A stretch of DNA of 64,000 nucleotides from Malachius bipustulatus (lineage: Eukaryota > Arthropoda > Insecta > Coleoptera > Melyridae). The translations under genes and the position numbers were made by a program. Below are positions 1-9,869 of this stretch, in pieces; the first letter of the stretch is position 1, and every line of letters starts with the position of its first letter. The notes under the pieces were generated by a model that had not been told where the DNA came from, searched no databases, and saw nothing but the letters and a program-made list of their open reading frames with translations. The DNA is taken from assembly GCA_910589415.1 (NCBI GenBank), contig OU342637.1, positions 37,106,162 to 37,170,161 of the forward strand, in the 5' to 3' direction.

Positions 1-1412
1 GCATGTCACGAGACAGATTTGAGAGTATCCATCGCTTTTTACATTTTAATGACAATAACAGAATAGAAACCAATAATAAAACCTACAAAGTGCAGCCTCT
101 GATAAACCAAATAAATCGTGTATCTCAAGAATTAGCTGAAGTACTAGGATCTTCATTCTCACTTGATGAAGCCATGGAGCCATACTATGGACACCATCAC
201 ATGAAGCAGTTTATAAGAGGTAAGCCTATAAGATACGGATTTAAATTTTGGTGTCTAACAACGGCTGAAGGCTACATACTAAAGTTCAACCCCTATTGTG
301 GCGGTGGAGATAAGGTGGAAGGTAAAAGCTTAGGTTCAAGTGTGACCGAAAAACTCTGTCTTGGGTTCCTTCCAGGCGACTCTACAGTTTTTATAGATAA
401 TTTTTTCAATTCTTTGCAATTGCTGGAAGATCTAAAAGAAAAGAAAATATACTGTATTGGTACTATACGTTCAGATCGTGTGGAGAAAGCTCCTTTAAAG
501 GAGATAAAGAAAGAAAACCGAGGGACTGCACATGTCCTGCAAGACCTAGATAGTGGCCTAACACTTGTGAGATGGAACGATAATAATCAAGTAAATATTG
601 GTACAAACTTGGACAACAATGATGTTTGTTTAACAAAAGGACTATGCAAAAGGTGGTCCAAACAACAAAAAAAATACATTGAGGTCGATCAACCTACATT
701 AATTAACCTTTATAACCATGGCATGGGAGGAGTAGACTTATTTGACAAAATGAGAGGATTATATCGAATCAGAATTCGTTCTCGAAAGTGGTATTGGCCT
801 TTCGTTAGATTTTGCATAAATGGTTCTGTTGTCAACATGTGGCTTTTATACAGATTTGTTTACCCAAAGATGCCACTTTTAAAATTTATTAGAAGTATTG
901 TTTTGACACTTCTTAGTGCCCCTGAGCATTTGAATGGTCCTAAGCCTAAGCGTAGCAAAAATGTACTAAAAGAAGTAAGATACGACAGAACAGACCATTT
1001 TATAGACAGACAGGATACACAACGACGTTGTGCATACTGCGGTAAATGTGCAAAATTTACATGCCTCAAGTGTAATGTCGGACTACACCCAGCCACATGC
1101 TTTAGACAGTATCATACGGCACCACAGTAGAATATATATCATATCCACTTGTAATCTCACGTTATATGAATAAAGTTTTTTTGTGAAATATTTGTATTCT
1201 GTCAAATATTTGTATTCCTTACACATTCAATTATTCAGTTGAAAAAGTACCCACTATTGCCTATCGTATGATATATCATACGTCAAAAAAAAGTACCAAA
1301 GGGTCATGAAAAAAATAAAACATTGACTTTAGTAATGTTTAAATCCTTATGTTGATCACCTGTTAAAAAAATATGAAAATCTAAAAAAAAAAGTTACTCA
1401 GGCATTAATGGG
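1..1412 (+). mobile_element. piggyBac-like element, 3' part, ending at TTAA
   Basis: After the transposase stop comes about 280 bp of AT-rich 3' sequence. The right end reads GGCATTAATGGG at 1401-1412, directly followed by TTAA (1413-1416). An end in GGG next to TTAA is the standard piggyBac terminus and target duplication. The left end lies before the window. The sequence to the right (1417 on) resumes DNA that is duplicated at about 18300, which supports 1412 as the true boundary. Confidence 0.85.
3..1130 (+). CDS. piggyBac-like transposase, C-terminal part
   Basis: This open frame encodes the DDE core and C-terminus of a piggyBac-family (PGBD, DDE_Tnp_1_7) transposase, which cuts and pastes its element at TTAA sites. 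It begins at the window edge, so the N-terminal third or so of a typical 550-600 aa protein is missing from view. Core acidic motifs are visible: SLDEAMEPYYG near residue 55, VFIDNFFNS near residue 131, and GMGGVDLFDKMRG near residue 240. The C-terminus has the usual cysteine-rich domain (CAYCGKCAKFTCLKC then HPATC). The visible frame has no stop or frameshift, so the element may be young. An AATAAA signal lies at 1169-1174, shortly after the stop. The family call is firm; activity is unknown. Confidence 0.93.
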   Translation: MSRDRFESIHRFLHFNDNNRIETNNKTYKVQPLINQINRVSQELAEVLGSSFSLDEAMEPYYGHHHMKQFIRGKPIRYGFKFWCLTTAEGYILKFNPYCGGGDKVEGKSLGSSVTEKLCLGFLPGDSTVFIDNFFNSLQLLEDLKEKKIYCIGTIRSDRVEKAPLKEIKKENRGTAHVLQDLDSGLTLVRWNDNNQVNIGTNLDNNDVCLTKGLCKRWSKQQKKYIEVDQPTLINLYNHGMGGVDLFDKMRGLYRIRIRSRKWYWPFVRFCINGSVVNMWLLYRFVYPKMPLLKFIRSIVLTLLSAPEHLNGPKPKRSKNVLKEVRYDRTDHFIDRQDTQRRCAYCGKCAKFTCLKCNVGLHPATCFRQYHTAPQ

Positions 1413-1416
1413 TTAA

Positions 1417-1949
1417 ATAATAATGGAATAATAATAATAAATTGATGGTAAAGAGTAGTGGGGTGCGAAGTTTCGAAAGGTCAAATAAGTTTCGGTTAGA
1501 TTTTCAAGTACCTAGTTTGATTTCTCGTCAAGCCCGTTTCAGGAAGTCATGGATGATATCATCAGATTTAAAAAGGCCGCGACACCAAAATTTTGATTTT
1601 GGACATTCAGAAATTCGCGTTTATTGAATAGAGTCCTGTTTTTGCTTTCTATTCAAGATCAGGATACACTTTTTTTTTTAATTTTTTTGAAAATTCAAAG
1701 TATCGACAATCTAACAATGACCTAATCACCTGTCTACCAGGTTCTAATAGGTTTCTGGTAAATTCGGTGTGAAAAAATTAACTTTTAATTTAGACAATCA
1801 TCACCACCAACAATAAATTATTTATACCCGAATTAGTCTAGGGAACCTGTATTATCTAGTGTCGGTAATGCAGGTTCCCTAAATTAGGCTGTAAACGGAA
1901 TAACTGTAATGCGCATGCGGTTTTATCGGCGCTTTAACAAAGGCGCAAT
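1417..1949 (+). repeat. duplicated 5' flank of zinc-finger gene, copy A
   Basis: This non-coding stretch matches copy B of the zinc-finger gene flank. 1430-1560 matches 18307-18430 (shared words include AGAGTAGTGGGGTGCGA). 1600-1670 matches about 19125-19200 (ATTCGCGTTTATTGAAT). 1710-1949 matches about 20440-20665 (ATGCGCATGCGGTTTTATCG). The match stops at 1949, exactly where the I-type retrotransposon begins, and resumes at 7610 after it. It probably contains the ancestral upstream region of the gene. A 61-codon open frame at 1442-1627 shows no recognisable protein. Confidence 0.8.
1839..1881. mobile_element. 43-bp miniature TIR element (TAGGGAACC family)
   Basis: A 43-bp unit begins TAGGGAACCTGTATTA and ends with its inverted counterpart GCAGGTTCCCTA. 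It is flanked by 8-bp repeats differing at one base (AATTAGTC on the left, AATTAGGC on the right). The same termini bound a 445-bp element at 17275-17719. Copy B keeps a damaged version at about 20574-20612, so the insertion predates the tandem duplication. It looks like an extreme internal deletion of the longer family member. Confidence 0.65.
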
Positions 1950-2132
1950 ATTCGTTCGGTGACTCTTGAAGTGAGAGGTTGAGAAATTCGCAAAGCTGAG
2001 AGAAAAAGTCAGAGTTCGCGGAATACTAACCCCATCCTCTGTTAAACTGAACCTACCTGCTATTTTCTTGAAAGGGTATCGGTAAGAAAAATAATACAAT
2101 ATTATTTTATAGCTTAGAATAAGAATTATACA

Positions 2133-3509
2133 ATGCCCCCTGATGGGGTCGACCCCCCGCCAGGCGGGGTGGAAAGTCAAGTAGTAGGAGATAATGTAGG
2201 GGAAAAAAAGAAATATCTTTTTTCCAGTACAGATACTGGTCCATATCAGGTGATGATTGAGGCAAAAGATAAAAACATAGGAAATTATCATCATTTAAGC
2301 ATTGCAAAGAATGTATTAGCTTTAAAATTTAATGGAATTGTAAAAACTCAAAGAAAGGGAATAAATCGATTAGCAATAGAATTTAAAGATTATGAGACAG
2401 CTAATGAATTTGCTCAAAATAAATCATTGATGGATAAAGGCTATAATCTGTTTGTCCCGAATAATCTGGTATCGTGTCGTGGACTAGTAAAATACATTGA
2501 TAAAAATATAAGTGATGAAGAATTGAAAGAGATCACAGACACGAACGATATTGGAGTATTGGAGGTAAAGAGATTTAAACACAGATGCGTTGATAAAATT
2601 AAAAAGGAGGTTACGTATGAACCTACCGGTAGTGTCCTTTACACCTTCTCAGGTAAGACCTTACCAAAGGAGGTTCGTATATATAATGTACCCATGCGAG
2701 TAGAACCGTATATTATCCCAGTGATTCAATGCTACAGATGTTTATTGTATGGACATACCCAAAAACAATGCCGCGGAAAAGAAAGGTGCTACAACTGTAC
2801 AGAGGTGCATTTAGAGAAAGAATGTTTCAAAAGTAAAAAATGCCTGCAGTGCAGGTCAACAGAACATAGGTCTACAGATAAAATATGCCCTGAATATATC
2901 AGGCAAAAACAACTTAGGGAAATTATGTGTTTTGAAAATATATCATTTTATGATGCCAACATTAAGTTACCTAAGCCTAGACCACAACGACCGTATATTA
3001 GTAGAAATGATAATTATCCGACACTAGGTAGACGGACAATAGGGTTGGACAATAATAGTAAAAACAGAAATAGCAATGACAACTACATAACAGTAGATCA
3101 AAGAAAAGTACATACTCCCACAAAACGAACTTATAGTACAGCACTACAACAGCCCCAAAAAAAAATGAAAGACAATTATAAACCAGGGTATGACAAAGAA
3201 GCACACAATAAATGTTTAATCAGAAGTCAGACGTCGAGAACCAAACCAGTATATCTGCAGTGTGAGGAGGAAATGGAATGCGATTCAACCGACCAAGGGG
3301 AATCGCAAATCTCAAATATTGCAGCTAGTACAAGTAGTGCGCAGGCACAAAACATAGACATAATTAAACATTTCAGATCACTATTAAGAGACCTTAATAG
3401 TATGAATACTAAGGAAAAAAAGGAGAATTTAGAAATTATGAAAAAATTAATAAAAGCAAACGTCCTAACTATATCACAAATCGATGACACAGACCTTTCA
3501 GAATATTAA
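2133..3509 (+). CDS. I-type retrotransposon ORF1 (gag-like RNA-binding protein)
   Basis: A 458-aa protein of the kind that coats retrotransposon RNA. The middle (about residues 195-250) carries cysteine/histidine knuckles of CCHC type: CYRCLLYGHTQKQC, then CYNCTEVHLEKEC, then CLQCRSTEHRSTDKIC. The N-terminal third may be an RRM-like fold, which I infer from family knowledge rather than a motif. The C-terminus is polar and ends in a lysine-rich helix. The start is the first ATG after the 5' UTR. A GC-rich hairpin (CCCCCCGCC / GGCGGGG, about 2151-2171) lies within the first codons. The frame overlaps ORF2 by 26 nt. Confidence 0.9.
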   Translation: MPPDGVDPPPGGVESQVVGDNVGEKKKYLFSSTDTGPYQVMIEAKDKNIGNYHHLSIAKNVLALKFNGIVKTQRKGINRLAIEFKDYETANEFAQNKSLMDKGYNLFVPNNLVSCRGLVKYIDKNISDEELKEITDTNDIGVLEVKRFKHRCVDKIKKEVTYEPTGSVLYTFSGKTLPKEVRIYNVPMRVEPYIIPVIQCYRCLLYGHTQKQCRGKERCYNCTEVHLEKECFKSKKCLQCRSTEHRSTDKICPEYIRQKQLREIMCFENISFYDANIKLPKPRPQRPYISRNDNYPTLGRRTIGLDNNSKNRNSNDNYITVDQRKVHTPTKRTYSTALQQPQKKMKDNYKPGYDKEAHNKCLIRSQTSRTKPVYLQCEEEMECDSTDQGESQISNIAASTSSAQAQNIDIIKHFRSLLRDLNSMNTKEKKENLEIMKKLIKANVLTISQIDDTDLSEY

Positions 3510-6500
3510 GATTGCACAATGGAACATTCGCAGTTTCAGGGTGAATAAGGTTAACCTACAGGCTATGATCCAGGAATTGGATCCGGATGTAGTTTTCCTG
3601 AGTGAAACTTGGAGCACAGCTGATAGATTTATGAAGCTACCGGGATATAATATTATAAAACAAGACCGTACAGATGGATACGGAGGTTTAGGAATAGCTA
3701 TAAAATACCATATCATCTTTAGGGTTCTGGAAGTAGAGGCACCATTCCTCCCGCCAGATGTCCAATTAATAGTCATTAAAATCGGTAAAATCAATTATAT
3801 ATTTGTATACTGCCCCCCAGATAAAAAAATCACATTAGATATGTGGACCTCCCTATTAGAACTTGTTAACCCCCCCTACATTTTAATTGGAGATCTCAAC
3901 GCAAATAATAGGTTATGGGGAAGCGGAACAGAAAATTATAACGGCAGAGTCATAGAGAAAATATTACAACAGACAGACCTTGTACTACTAAACGATGGAT
4001 CACCAACAAGAAGAACCAGACCGGGTCAAAATAAGAGTGCAGTCGACTTGACACTTTGTACACCAGACATAGCGACAGACATAACGTGGGAAATCCATCC
4101 AGATACAGGAACAAGCGATCATTTCCCCATCGTTTGCAAAATAGGCCAGCATGAAGTTAAAAAAAGAGCAGGGAAGAGTAAAAAAATATATGCAAAAGCA
4201 GATTGGACAGAGTATAAAGAAATTATAGCAGCGGAAATTGAAGAAAGCGGAGTAGAACTAAACTATGAACAATTACGAGAAATAATTGATAAAGCAGCAG
4301 ATAAGACGATCCCAGTAACTAAAACAACTAAAAATAACATGAAATATTCGGTTATATGGTGGGACGAAGATTGCACTAAGGCAATAACCAATCGCAAGAG
4401 GAAGTTGAAAGAATATATCCAGGACCCCAACCTACAAACATATCTAAACCTACAACAAGGCATAGCGGAAACCCAACGAATACTCAAAGAAAAGAAAAAG
4501 AACTCATTTCGAAATTTCTGCAGTAAATTAAATAGAAACACATCAGTGCGGACAATTTGGAAGTATGTACAGACAATGTCCAGTAACTACAGTATGAAAA
4601 CCACTCCAAATCCCCTACCTTCAACTCAGTTAGTCCCCCAAATTATGATGGAATTGTCAACCTGCATGATCAACCCTAATTTTCAATTGGAACAAACAAT
4701 AAATGTAAAACCCTTCACAGAACAGGAGTTTAACTATGCTTTAAAAAACAAAAAAGATACCACTCCAGGGCTAGATCAAATCTCATATTCAATGATAGCA
4801 AACCTACCAGAAGTAGCAGTACAAGGACTACTAAGAATATATAACAGATGTCTAGCAGGGTGTTCAATTCCAATTGACTGGAAAACATATCTGATTTACC
4901 CTTTCCTCAAAAATAATAAAGACCCCACCCAAGCTGAGAATTACAGATGCATCGCCATCTCCTCCTGCCCGGGGAAGATCCTACAGGTCATGATAAAAAA
5001 CCGATTAGACTGGATGACGGAAAACAAAAAACTGCTTCCAGATTTGCAAACAGGTTTTAGAAAAGGTAAGAGCATAACAGACAATCTAACCTACCTGACA
5101 ACATATGTACAATTAGGATTTAGTAGCAACAAATACACCCTGGCAGTATTCCTAGACCTAAAAGCAGCATATGACACAGTCTTACTGGACAAGTTATGCA
5201 ATAAAATAAGAGGCCTACATATCGCAGGAGCCGGCTATCTGGGCAATGTAGTATTTAATTTGTTCAACGACAGACATACATATATTAAAGATAATGCAGG
5301 ACTAACGCATGGACCAATAAACATCTCGACAGGAATCCCACAAGGCTCCCCTCTAAGCCCCCTACTGTTTAACCTTTATGTAAGCAATATTCAACAGGGC
5401 ATGCCGGAAGATATCGAAACACTACAATATGCGGACGATCTGGTTATATTAATTACAGGGAAACAAATAGGTGACTTGATAAATAGAATGAACAACGCAC
5501 TAGAAACATTGGCAGAAAATTTGAAAGAATTAAATTTTAAAATATCTACGGCAAAGTCAGCGGCAATGATATTTAGAAAAGGAGCATGTAAGACCGAATA
5601 CCCCAATGTATACTACAACGCAGAAGCGATCCCATGGAAGACCAAGATAAAGTACCTAGGCACTACAGTTACACAAACCCTACATTGGAAAGATCACATA
5701 ATGGATAACATAAGAAAAGCGCAAAGAGGGATAAATATCATGAAAGTAAGTCGCGGCACCTGGTGGGGCGCAGACCCACAAATACTTAAAATGATGTACA
5801 ATGGAATAGTTCGAGCGCACCTAGATTGGGGAAGCATCTTTTTCAAGCCATCTCCCAAGTACCTCCTACAACAGTTGGACAAAACTCAGTATCAAGGATT
5901 AAGAATTATCACCGGCTGTATGAAAAGTACCCCGATAAAAGCATTGCTGGCTGAATGTGCTGAACCATCCCTAAACCACCGAAGGATATGGCTGGCAAGT
6001 AAATACCTCCTCAAACTAAAAGCGACCAAATATAATCCGATACTTGAAGTAGTGGAGAAATTGCGAGGTTATGTGGTGAACAAACAGGGTTACTGGAAGA
6101 AGAAGGATGAGCCATACATAATACACGCGTTGAAATTTACCCAAACGGTGGAAACCACACTACATAAATCAGAAATTCCCAGCTGTTTTGAATTTGAACT
6201 GGACATCCAAATAGAAAACAAAGAATTCACACGCACAAGCTTGAAGAAGGGAGAGCAGAATGACCAAGAGTTCCTGGAAATGATAGATCAGCATTGGAGG
6301 GGGTGGTTCGCCATTTTCACCGATGGATCAGTCAAAAAAGAAACAGGGGAGGTAGGCATAGGAGTTTACGCCCCAAAGGATAAAATCTGTACGGCAGAAA
6401 TAATTGCAATCAACAAAGCATGCCATTATGTGTTGGAAAGAAATATTAATAAGAGCGTAATTTTCTCAGATTCATTATCAGCGATACAAAGTATTTGCGG

Positions 6501-7143
6501 ATCCAATTTCAAAACGGAAACTTCCTACATAACCCTATTAACGAAGAGAATGATACTAGAAGCAAAAGATGCCGATATAGAAATTGAATTGGTGTGGATT
6601 CCAAGCCACACAGGTATAAAAGGTAATTCGGTAGCCGACGACCTGGCAAAGGAAGCTTGCTCAACGGGTTCACTCAGGAGAATAGCACTGGACAAAGTAG
6701 ACATCCTCCCGACATTAAAAAATAAAATCAGAGAAGATTGGCACCAAGAATGGCAAAGGAAAGATCCGGAAAAAGCTAAGTGGTACATAGGTATACAGGA
6801 CCATTTTCCGGCAAAGCCCTGGTACTTAGAAATCCCCTGGGTTAACCGTAGACATTGCACCACTATAATAAGAATGCGTACGGGCCACTGTAACGTGAAA
6901 AAGCACCTTTTCAAGTTGGGGATAGTCCCTGACCCCTACTGCGAATGTGGACAATTAGAAGATTTGAATCACATACTTTTCGAATGTCCTATTAATAGAA
7001 TTGATCATTGGGATATATACCAAAAACTTATAGATGAAGGTCTACCAGCCCCCATCAATGATGTATCAGTCATATTAGGGATCAATTCAAAAATCTCGAA
7101 AATACTCAATCACTACCTGATATACAACCACGTCAGTATATAG
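3484..7143 (+). CDS. I-type retrotransposon ORF2 (endonuclease, reverse transcriptase, RNase H)
   Basis: An intact 1219-aa polyprotein. The N-terminal AP endonuclease domain (about 1-230) shows AQWNIRSFRVN, FLSETW, LIGDLNANNRLWGS and GTSDHFPI. The reverse transcriptase (about 410-720) shows FLDLKAAYDTV, GIPQGSPLSPLLFNLYV and the catalytic LQYADDLVIL. RNase H (about 935-1070) shows IFTDGS, AEIIAINKA, FSDSLSAI and VWIPSHTGIKGN..ADDLA, so all four acidic positions are present. A C-terminal CCHC-like motif (CECG..DLNHILFECP) follows. RNase H fused after RT is diagnostic of the I group. It starts at an ATG in the other frame, 26 nt before the ORF1 stop, which suggests reinitiation or coupled translation. 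Confidence 0.94.
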   Translation: MTQTFQNIKIAQWNIRSFRVNKVNLQAMIQELDPDVVFLSETWSTADRFMKLPGYNIIKQDRTDGYGGLGIAIKYHIIFRVLEVEAPFLPPDVQLIVIKIGKINYIFVYCPPDKKITLDMWTSLLELVNPPYILIGDLNANNRLWGSGTENYNGRVIEKILQQTDLVLLNDGSPTRRTRPGQNKSAVDLTLCTPDIATDITWEIHPDTGTSDHFPIVCKIGQHEVKKRAGKSKKIYAKADWTEYKEIIAAEIEESGVELNYEQLREIIDKAADKTIPVTKTTKNNMKYSVIWWDEDCTKAITNRKRKLKEYIQDPNLQTYLNLQQGIAETQRILKEKKKNSFRNFCSKLNRNTSVRTIWKYVQTMSSNYSMKTTPNPLPSTQLVPQIMMELSTCMINPNFQLEQTINVKPFTEQEFNYALKNKKDTTPGLDQISYSMIANLPEVAVQGLLRIYNRCLAGCSIPIDWKTYLIYPFLKNNKDPTQAENYRCIAISSCPGKILQVMIKNRLDWMTENKKLLPDLQTGFRKGKSITDNLTYLTTYVQLGFSSNKYTLAVFLDLKAAYDTVLLDKLCNKIRGLHIAGAGYLGNVVFNLFNDRHTYIKDNAGLTHGPINISTGIPQGSPLSPLLFNLYVSNIQQGMPEDIETLQYADDLVILITGKQIGDLINRMNNALETLAENLKELNFKISTAKSAAMIFRKGACKTEYPNVYYNAEAIPWKTKIKYLGTTVTQTLHWKDHIMDNIRKAQRGINIMKVSRGTWWGADPQILKMMYNGIVRAHLDWGSIFFKPSPKYLLQQLDKTQYQGLRIITGCMKSTPIKALLAECAEPSLNHRRIWLASKYLLKLKATKYNPILEVVEKLRGYVVNKQGYWKKKDEPYIIHALKFTQTVETTLHKSEIPSCFEFELDIQIENKEFTRTSLKKGEQNDQEFLEMIDQHWRGWFAIFTDGSVKKETGEVGIGVYAPKDKICTAEIIAINKACHYVLERNINKSVIFSDSLSAIQSICGSNFKTETSYITLLTKRMILEAKDADIEIELVWIPSHTGIKGNSVADDLAKEACSTGSLRRIALDKVDILPTLKNKIREDWHQEWQRKDPEKAKWYIGIQDHFPAKPWYLEIPWVNRRHCTTIIRMRTGHCNVKKHLFKLGIVPDPYCECGQLEDLNHILFECPINRIDHWDIYQKLIDEGLPAPINDVSVILGINSKISKILNHYLIYNHVSI

Positions 7144-8144
7144 GGAAAAATGATATATTTACTTTGAATTTTACAGTTGGAAAACTGTATCTAGGAATTA
7201 ATGACGCTTACCTATATCGATGTATTAATCCTTACTATTGTTATTATTTGCCCTCCTAGATCCTGGGAACCTATCCAAGGCATATTTCGGTATTGTCCAA
7301 GGCTCTGTGAATGCCGCAGAGAGAGAAAAGTTTGTCCTTTGTTGTGACGTTTTACTAACAACCTCCCCGTACAGAGAAGATTACAAGAGTTCAATAAGTA
7401 TACAGTATACGTCTATCCACCCATACCGAACAGTGCTATGTAGTAACAATAGAGGAAGAAAGTTAACGGAAGCAGACCATGGACCCAGTTCCAGACGTAT
7501 AGAGATATACAGTCAGCTCCAAAACAAAAATTAGTAAAAGAAGTGAGGCTGGCTAAGTACATAAGTAGAAGCCAAAAAAGGAGAAGAAGAAGAAGAACAA
7601 AGGCGCAATGTGGACTGGTCACCTAACCTAAAAAGTAAAAAATATCAAATCAATTCAATAACACGTTTCGCGTTTGGCGAAAAATTGGAAATATGGAAAT
7701 ATAAAAATTGAAAGATCAAGATCATGAATTCTACTTTAAATGAAACCAACAATAATCGCAGCGTTCAACAACATCTAGAAACGATTATCAAAACCGAAGA
7801 CGTCGAGTTCGATGATTCTTTGCTCACCTCAAAGTTGAAGTGTGAAAATGACCAAGGTGCTGAATCGAATAATTCGGAGAATTACTTCTCCACCTTGCCC
7901 AATGAAACAAGAACCCGAAAACTCCCAAGGTGGTCTTCATCTAGTGCAAGCGGAGTATAAGCCTCTGAAAGAAGAAATTGAGATCGATGATCATAAACCA
8001 GGCTGGGATCTGATGAGGACTAACAATGTCAGAAAACGCAGTGATGGACTTGATCAATCTGAAGTTCAAGCAAACGAGTTACAATCTTCAGAGAATAAAA
8101 GAGGAGGAGAGGCGGAGAAATATAACGATGCGGATTGTCGATAG

Positions 8145-8330
8145 AACGATTCATTCAGAAATATAGAACCATTACTCATAAAAGATTTGAATGAAATATT
8201 AAATGTAGTGGTGTTAGAAATTATCCTTGATATTTGTGTTGAAACGTTTCCAAAGTAAACAGTAGAATTTTATAAAACATTAGTGTTTTATTCATAATCA
8301 ATAAGTATGCAGAGATTCTACGAAGTAAGG
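8145..8330. repeat. short insertion in zinc-finger pseudogene
   Basis: Compared with copy B, about 170-185 bp is inserted between GAAATATAACGATGCG and CATATAAAACAAACAAG. Its right part (AACATTAGTGTTTTATTCAT, about 8277-8296) resembles the arms of the palindrome at 13072-13209, which share CATTAGCGTTTTATTTATCA. It is probably a diverged piece of the same palindromic family. No coding potential was seen. Confidence 0.5.
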
Positions 8331-8994
8331 GTTGAAAACATAAATTTTATAAACCATATAAAACAAACAAGAAATCGAATTCTATCAGGCATTATCGATG
8401 CAATCATTCAAAGCGAGCTCAAATGTATAAATGTATGGAATGTACCTATGAAGCGAGAGAAAAATGCAGATTGGCTCAACATTATAAACGTAAGCATGCA
8501 AAAGATGCGAAACTGTACAAATGTCAGGAATGTCCCCATGAAACAAGATATAAAAACGCTTTGACTCGACATTATCAGTATATTATGCCGTTCACATATT
8601 AAAAAAGCATTGGTAGGCCATGAACTTTTGTTTTTAGGTTTACAAAAATGAAAACTCCCTAGATCTTGATTGACAAATTATGTCCTGTTAGGTTGTCCAA
8701 GACACAGTATAGAGCCAGGCAGTAAGGACATAGGCCGATTTTAACTGGGACGCGCATGTCTCAAAATCTACTCCTTTTCAAAATGGCGGCGCAATAACAG
8801 CTGATAAACGTCACGAGCAAACGTGGTAACCAACTTTCAAATTCAAATTCGATCAAACTATTCGGTAGTTACTAGTTGGCTGTCGTCACAGGAACACGTG
8901 CTGATTATTTATTATTAAATAACATTAAATAATAAATAAGTACCATGACCGATACTATAGTACGAAAAGGTGGTGCTCTGCCTCCAATAATTAT

Positions 8995-9868
8995 TATTGT
9001 AGGTCATGTTCTGCTGTTATGGTTGGGCTAAGTTTTTTCTCATTTCCGAAGGATCCAGAAAGGTAAATAAAATATTTCCTGGTACCTACTCAATTGTTAT
9101 TTTAAAGAATGGGAATGTAATCAAATTTTTAAAATCATTACCATGAACAGATTTGGGTGTACCCAGATATGACACTGAAGAGTGTTCTCAATGAGTCCAC
9201 ATATGTGTGGTTACCTTATAATTAATTTCTTGTAGATGCAGAATGTGGACCATTAATGCCGGCAGGAAGGACTTGGTGGTTAAAGGGCCCGAGTATTGCA
9301 ATAAAAATTGCAAATTGTGTGGCTGGCACTTCGAAAACATCATGTTTCTCAACCTGGAGAGAACGCGGTTACATGGACATGCGGTGTCTACAATATTCAC
9401 CTGGAAGTCTGGTTCGTACTTGAAATGTATATTTACCTTGACTCAGATTGCGTAATTATTTACCTTCACTAGACTGTGATTACATTAGGGGGGGGGGGCC
9501 AAGTGCGGATTTTTTCAGGCAGGAAGGGCCCCCGATATTTATGATTATTGTAATAATTTACCTTTAGTATTCATTTTAAATTTTCGCTTACAGACAAATC
9601 AGGAGAAAGTCAACCTGCTGGCACTCCATCAACGTCGGCAGTAGCAGAAGAAGCAGAGCAGTGTTCAACTGCAACGGTCGACACTCAGACTCCCAGGTGT
9701 CTTTCTACATACACACCTCGGAAGGTGAAGCTCCGGAAGCAGCTACAAGCTATCCGTAGGCGGACAATAAGCGAGACATCGAATGAAGATCTTGAAGACC
9801 TTGAACCGTTTTTTGAAATGTACGACAGGTTTTTGCCAAGTAACCTAGCTAATTTTGTTAAATTACAG
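8995..9868 (+). CDS. THAP-domain protein exons, probably transposase remnant
   Basis: Three exon-like blocks join in frame by my reading. Block 1 ends at 9063 and reads CRSC..FFSFPKDPER. Block 2, 9236 to about 9408, reads MWTINAGRKDL..KLCGWHF..RTRL..AVSTIF. Block 3, 9591-9868, is a Ser/Thr-rich linker followed by TPRKVKLRKQLQAIRRR and FLPSNLANFVKLQ. Together blocks 1 and 2 give the THAP zinc-finger pattern C-x2-C..W..C-x2-H with FPKD and the AV.TIF end. Junction phases agree (AG|A and G|AC). THAP fingers bind DNA and occur in P-type transposases and domesticated proteins. No clear start ATG and no RNase H-like core were found, so this is likely the N-terminal remnant of the surrounding element's transposase. 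Confidence 0.6.
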
Positions 9869-9869
9869 G

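Larger units (their letters stand above)
1950..7595 (+). mobile_element. full-length I-type non-LTR retrotransposon
   Basis: A 5.65-kb element is bounded by a perfect 14-bp target duplication, AACAAAGGCGCAAT, at 1936-1949 and 7596-7609. It has a 5' UTR (1950-2132), ORF1, an overlapping ORF2 with endonuclease, reverse transcriptase and RNase H, a 3' UTR (7144-7595) and a purine tail of GAAGAAGAAG type. Order and domains fit the I clade. Both ORFs are open and the target duplication has no mismatch, so the insertion looks recent. It lies about 115 bp upstream of the zinc-finger copy A start codon. Copy B lacks it and shows the uninterrupted flank at about 20650-20664. Confidence 0.93.

Noticed and set aside
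7238..7534. 98-codon open frame after retrotransposon ORF2
   Set aside because: Lies in the 3' UTR of the I-type element; no motif, and such elements encode only two proteins.
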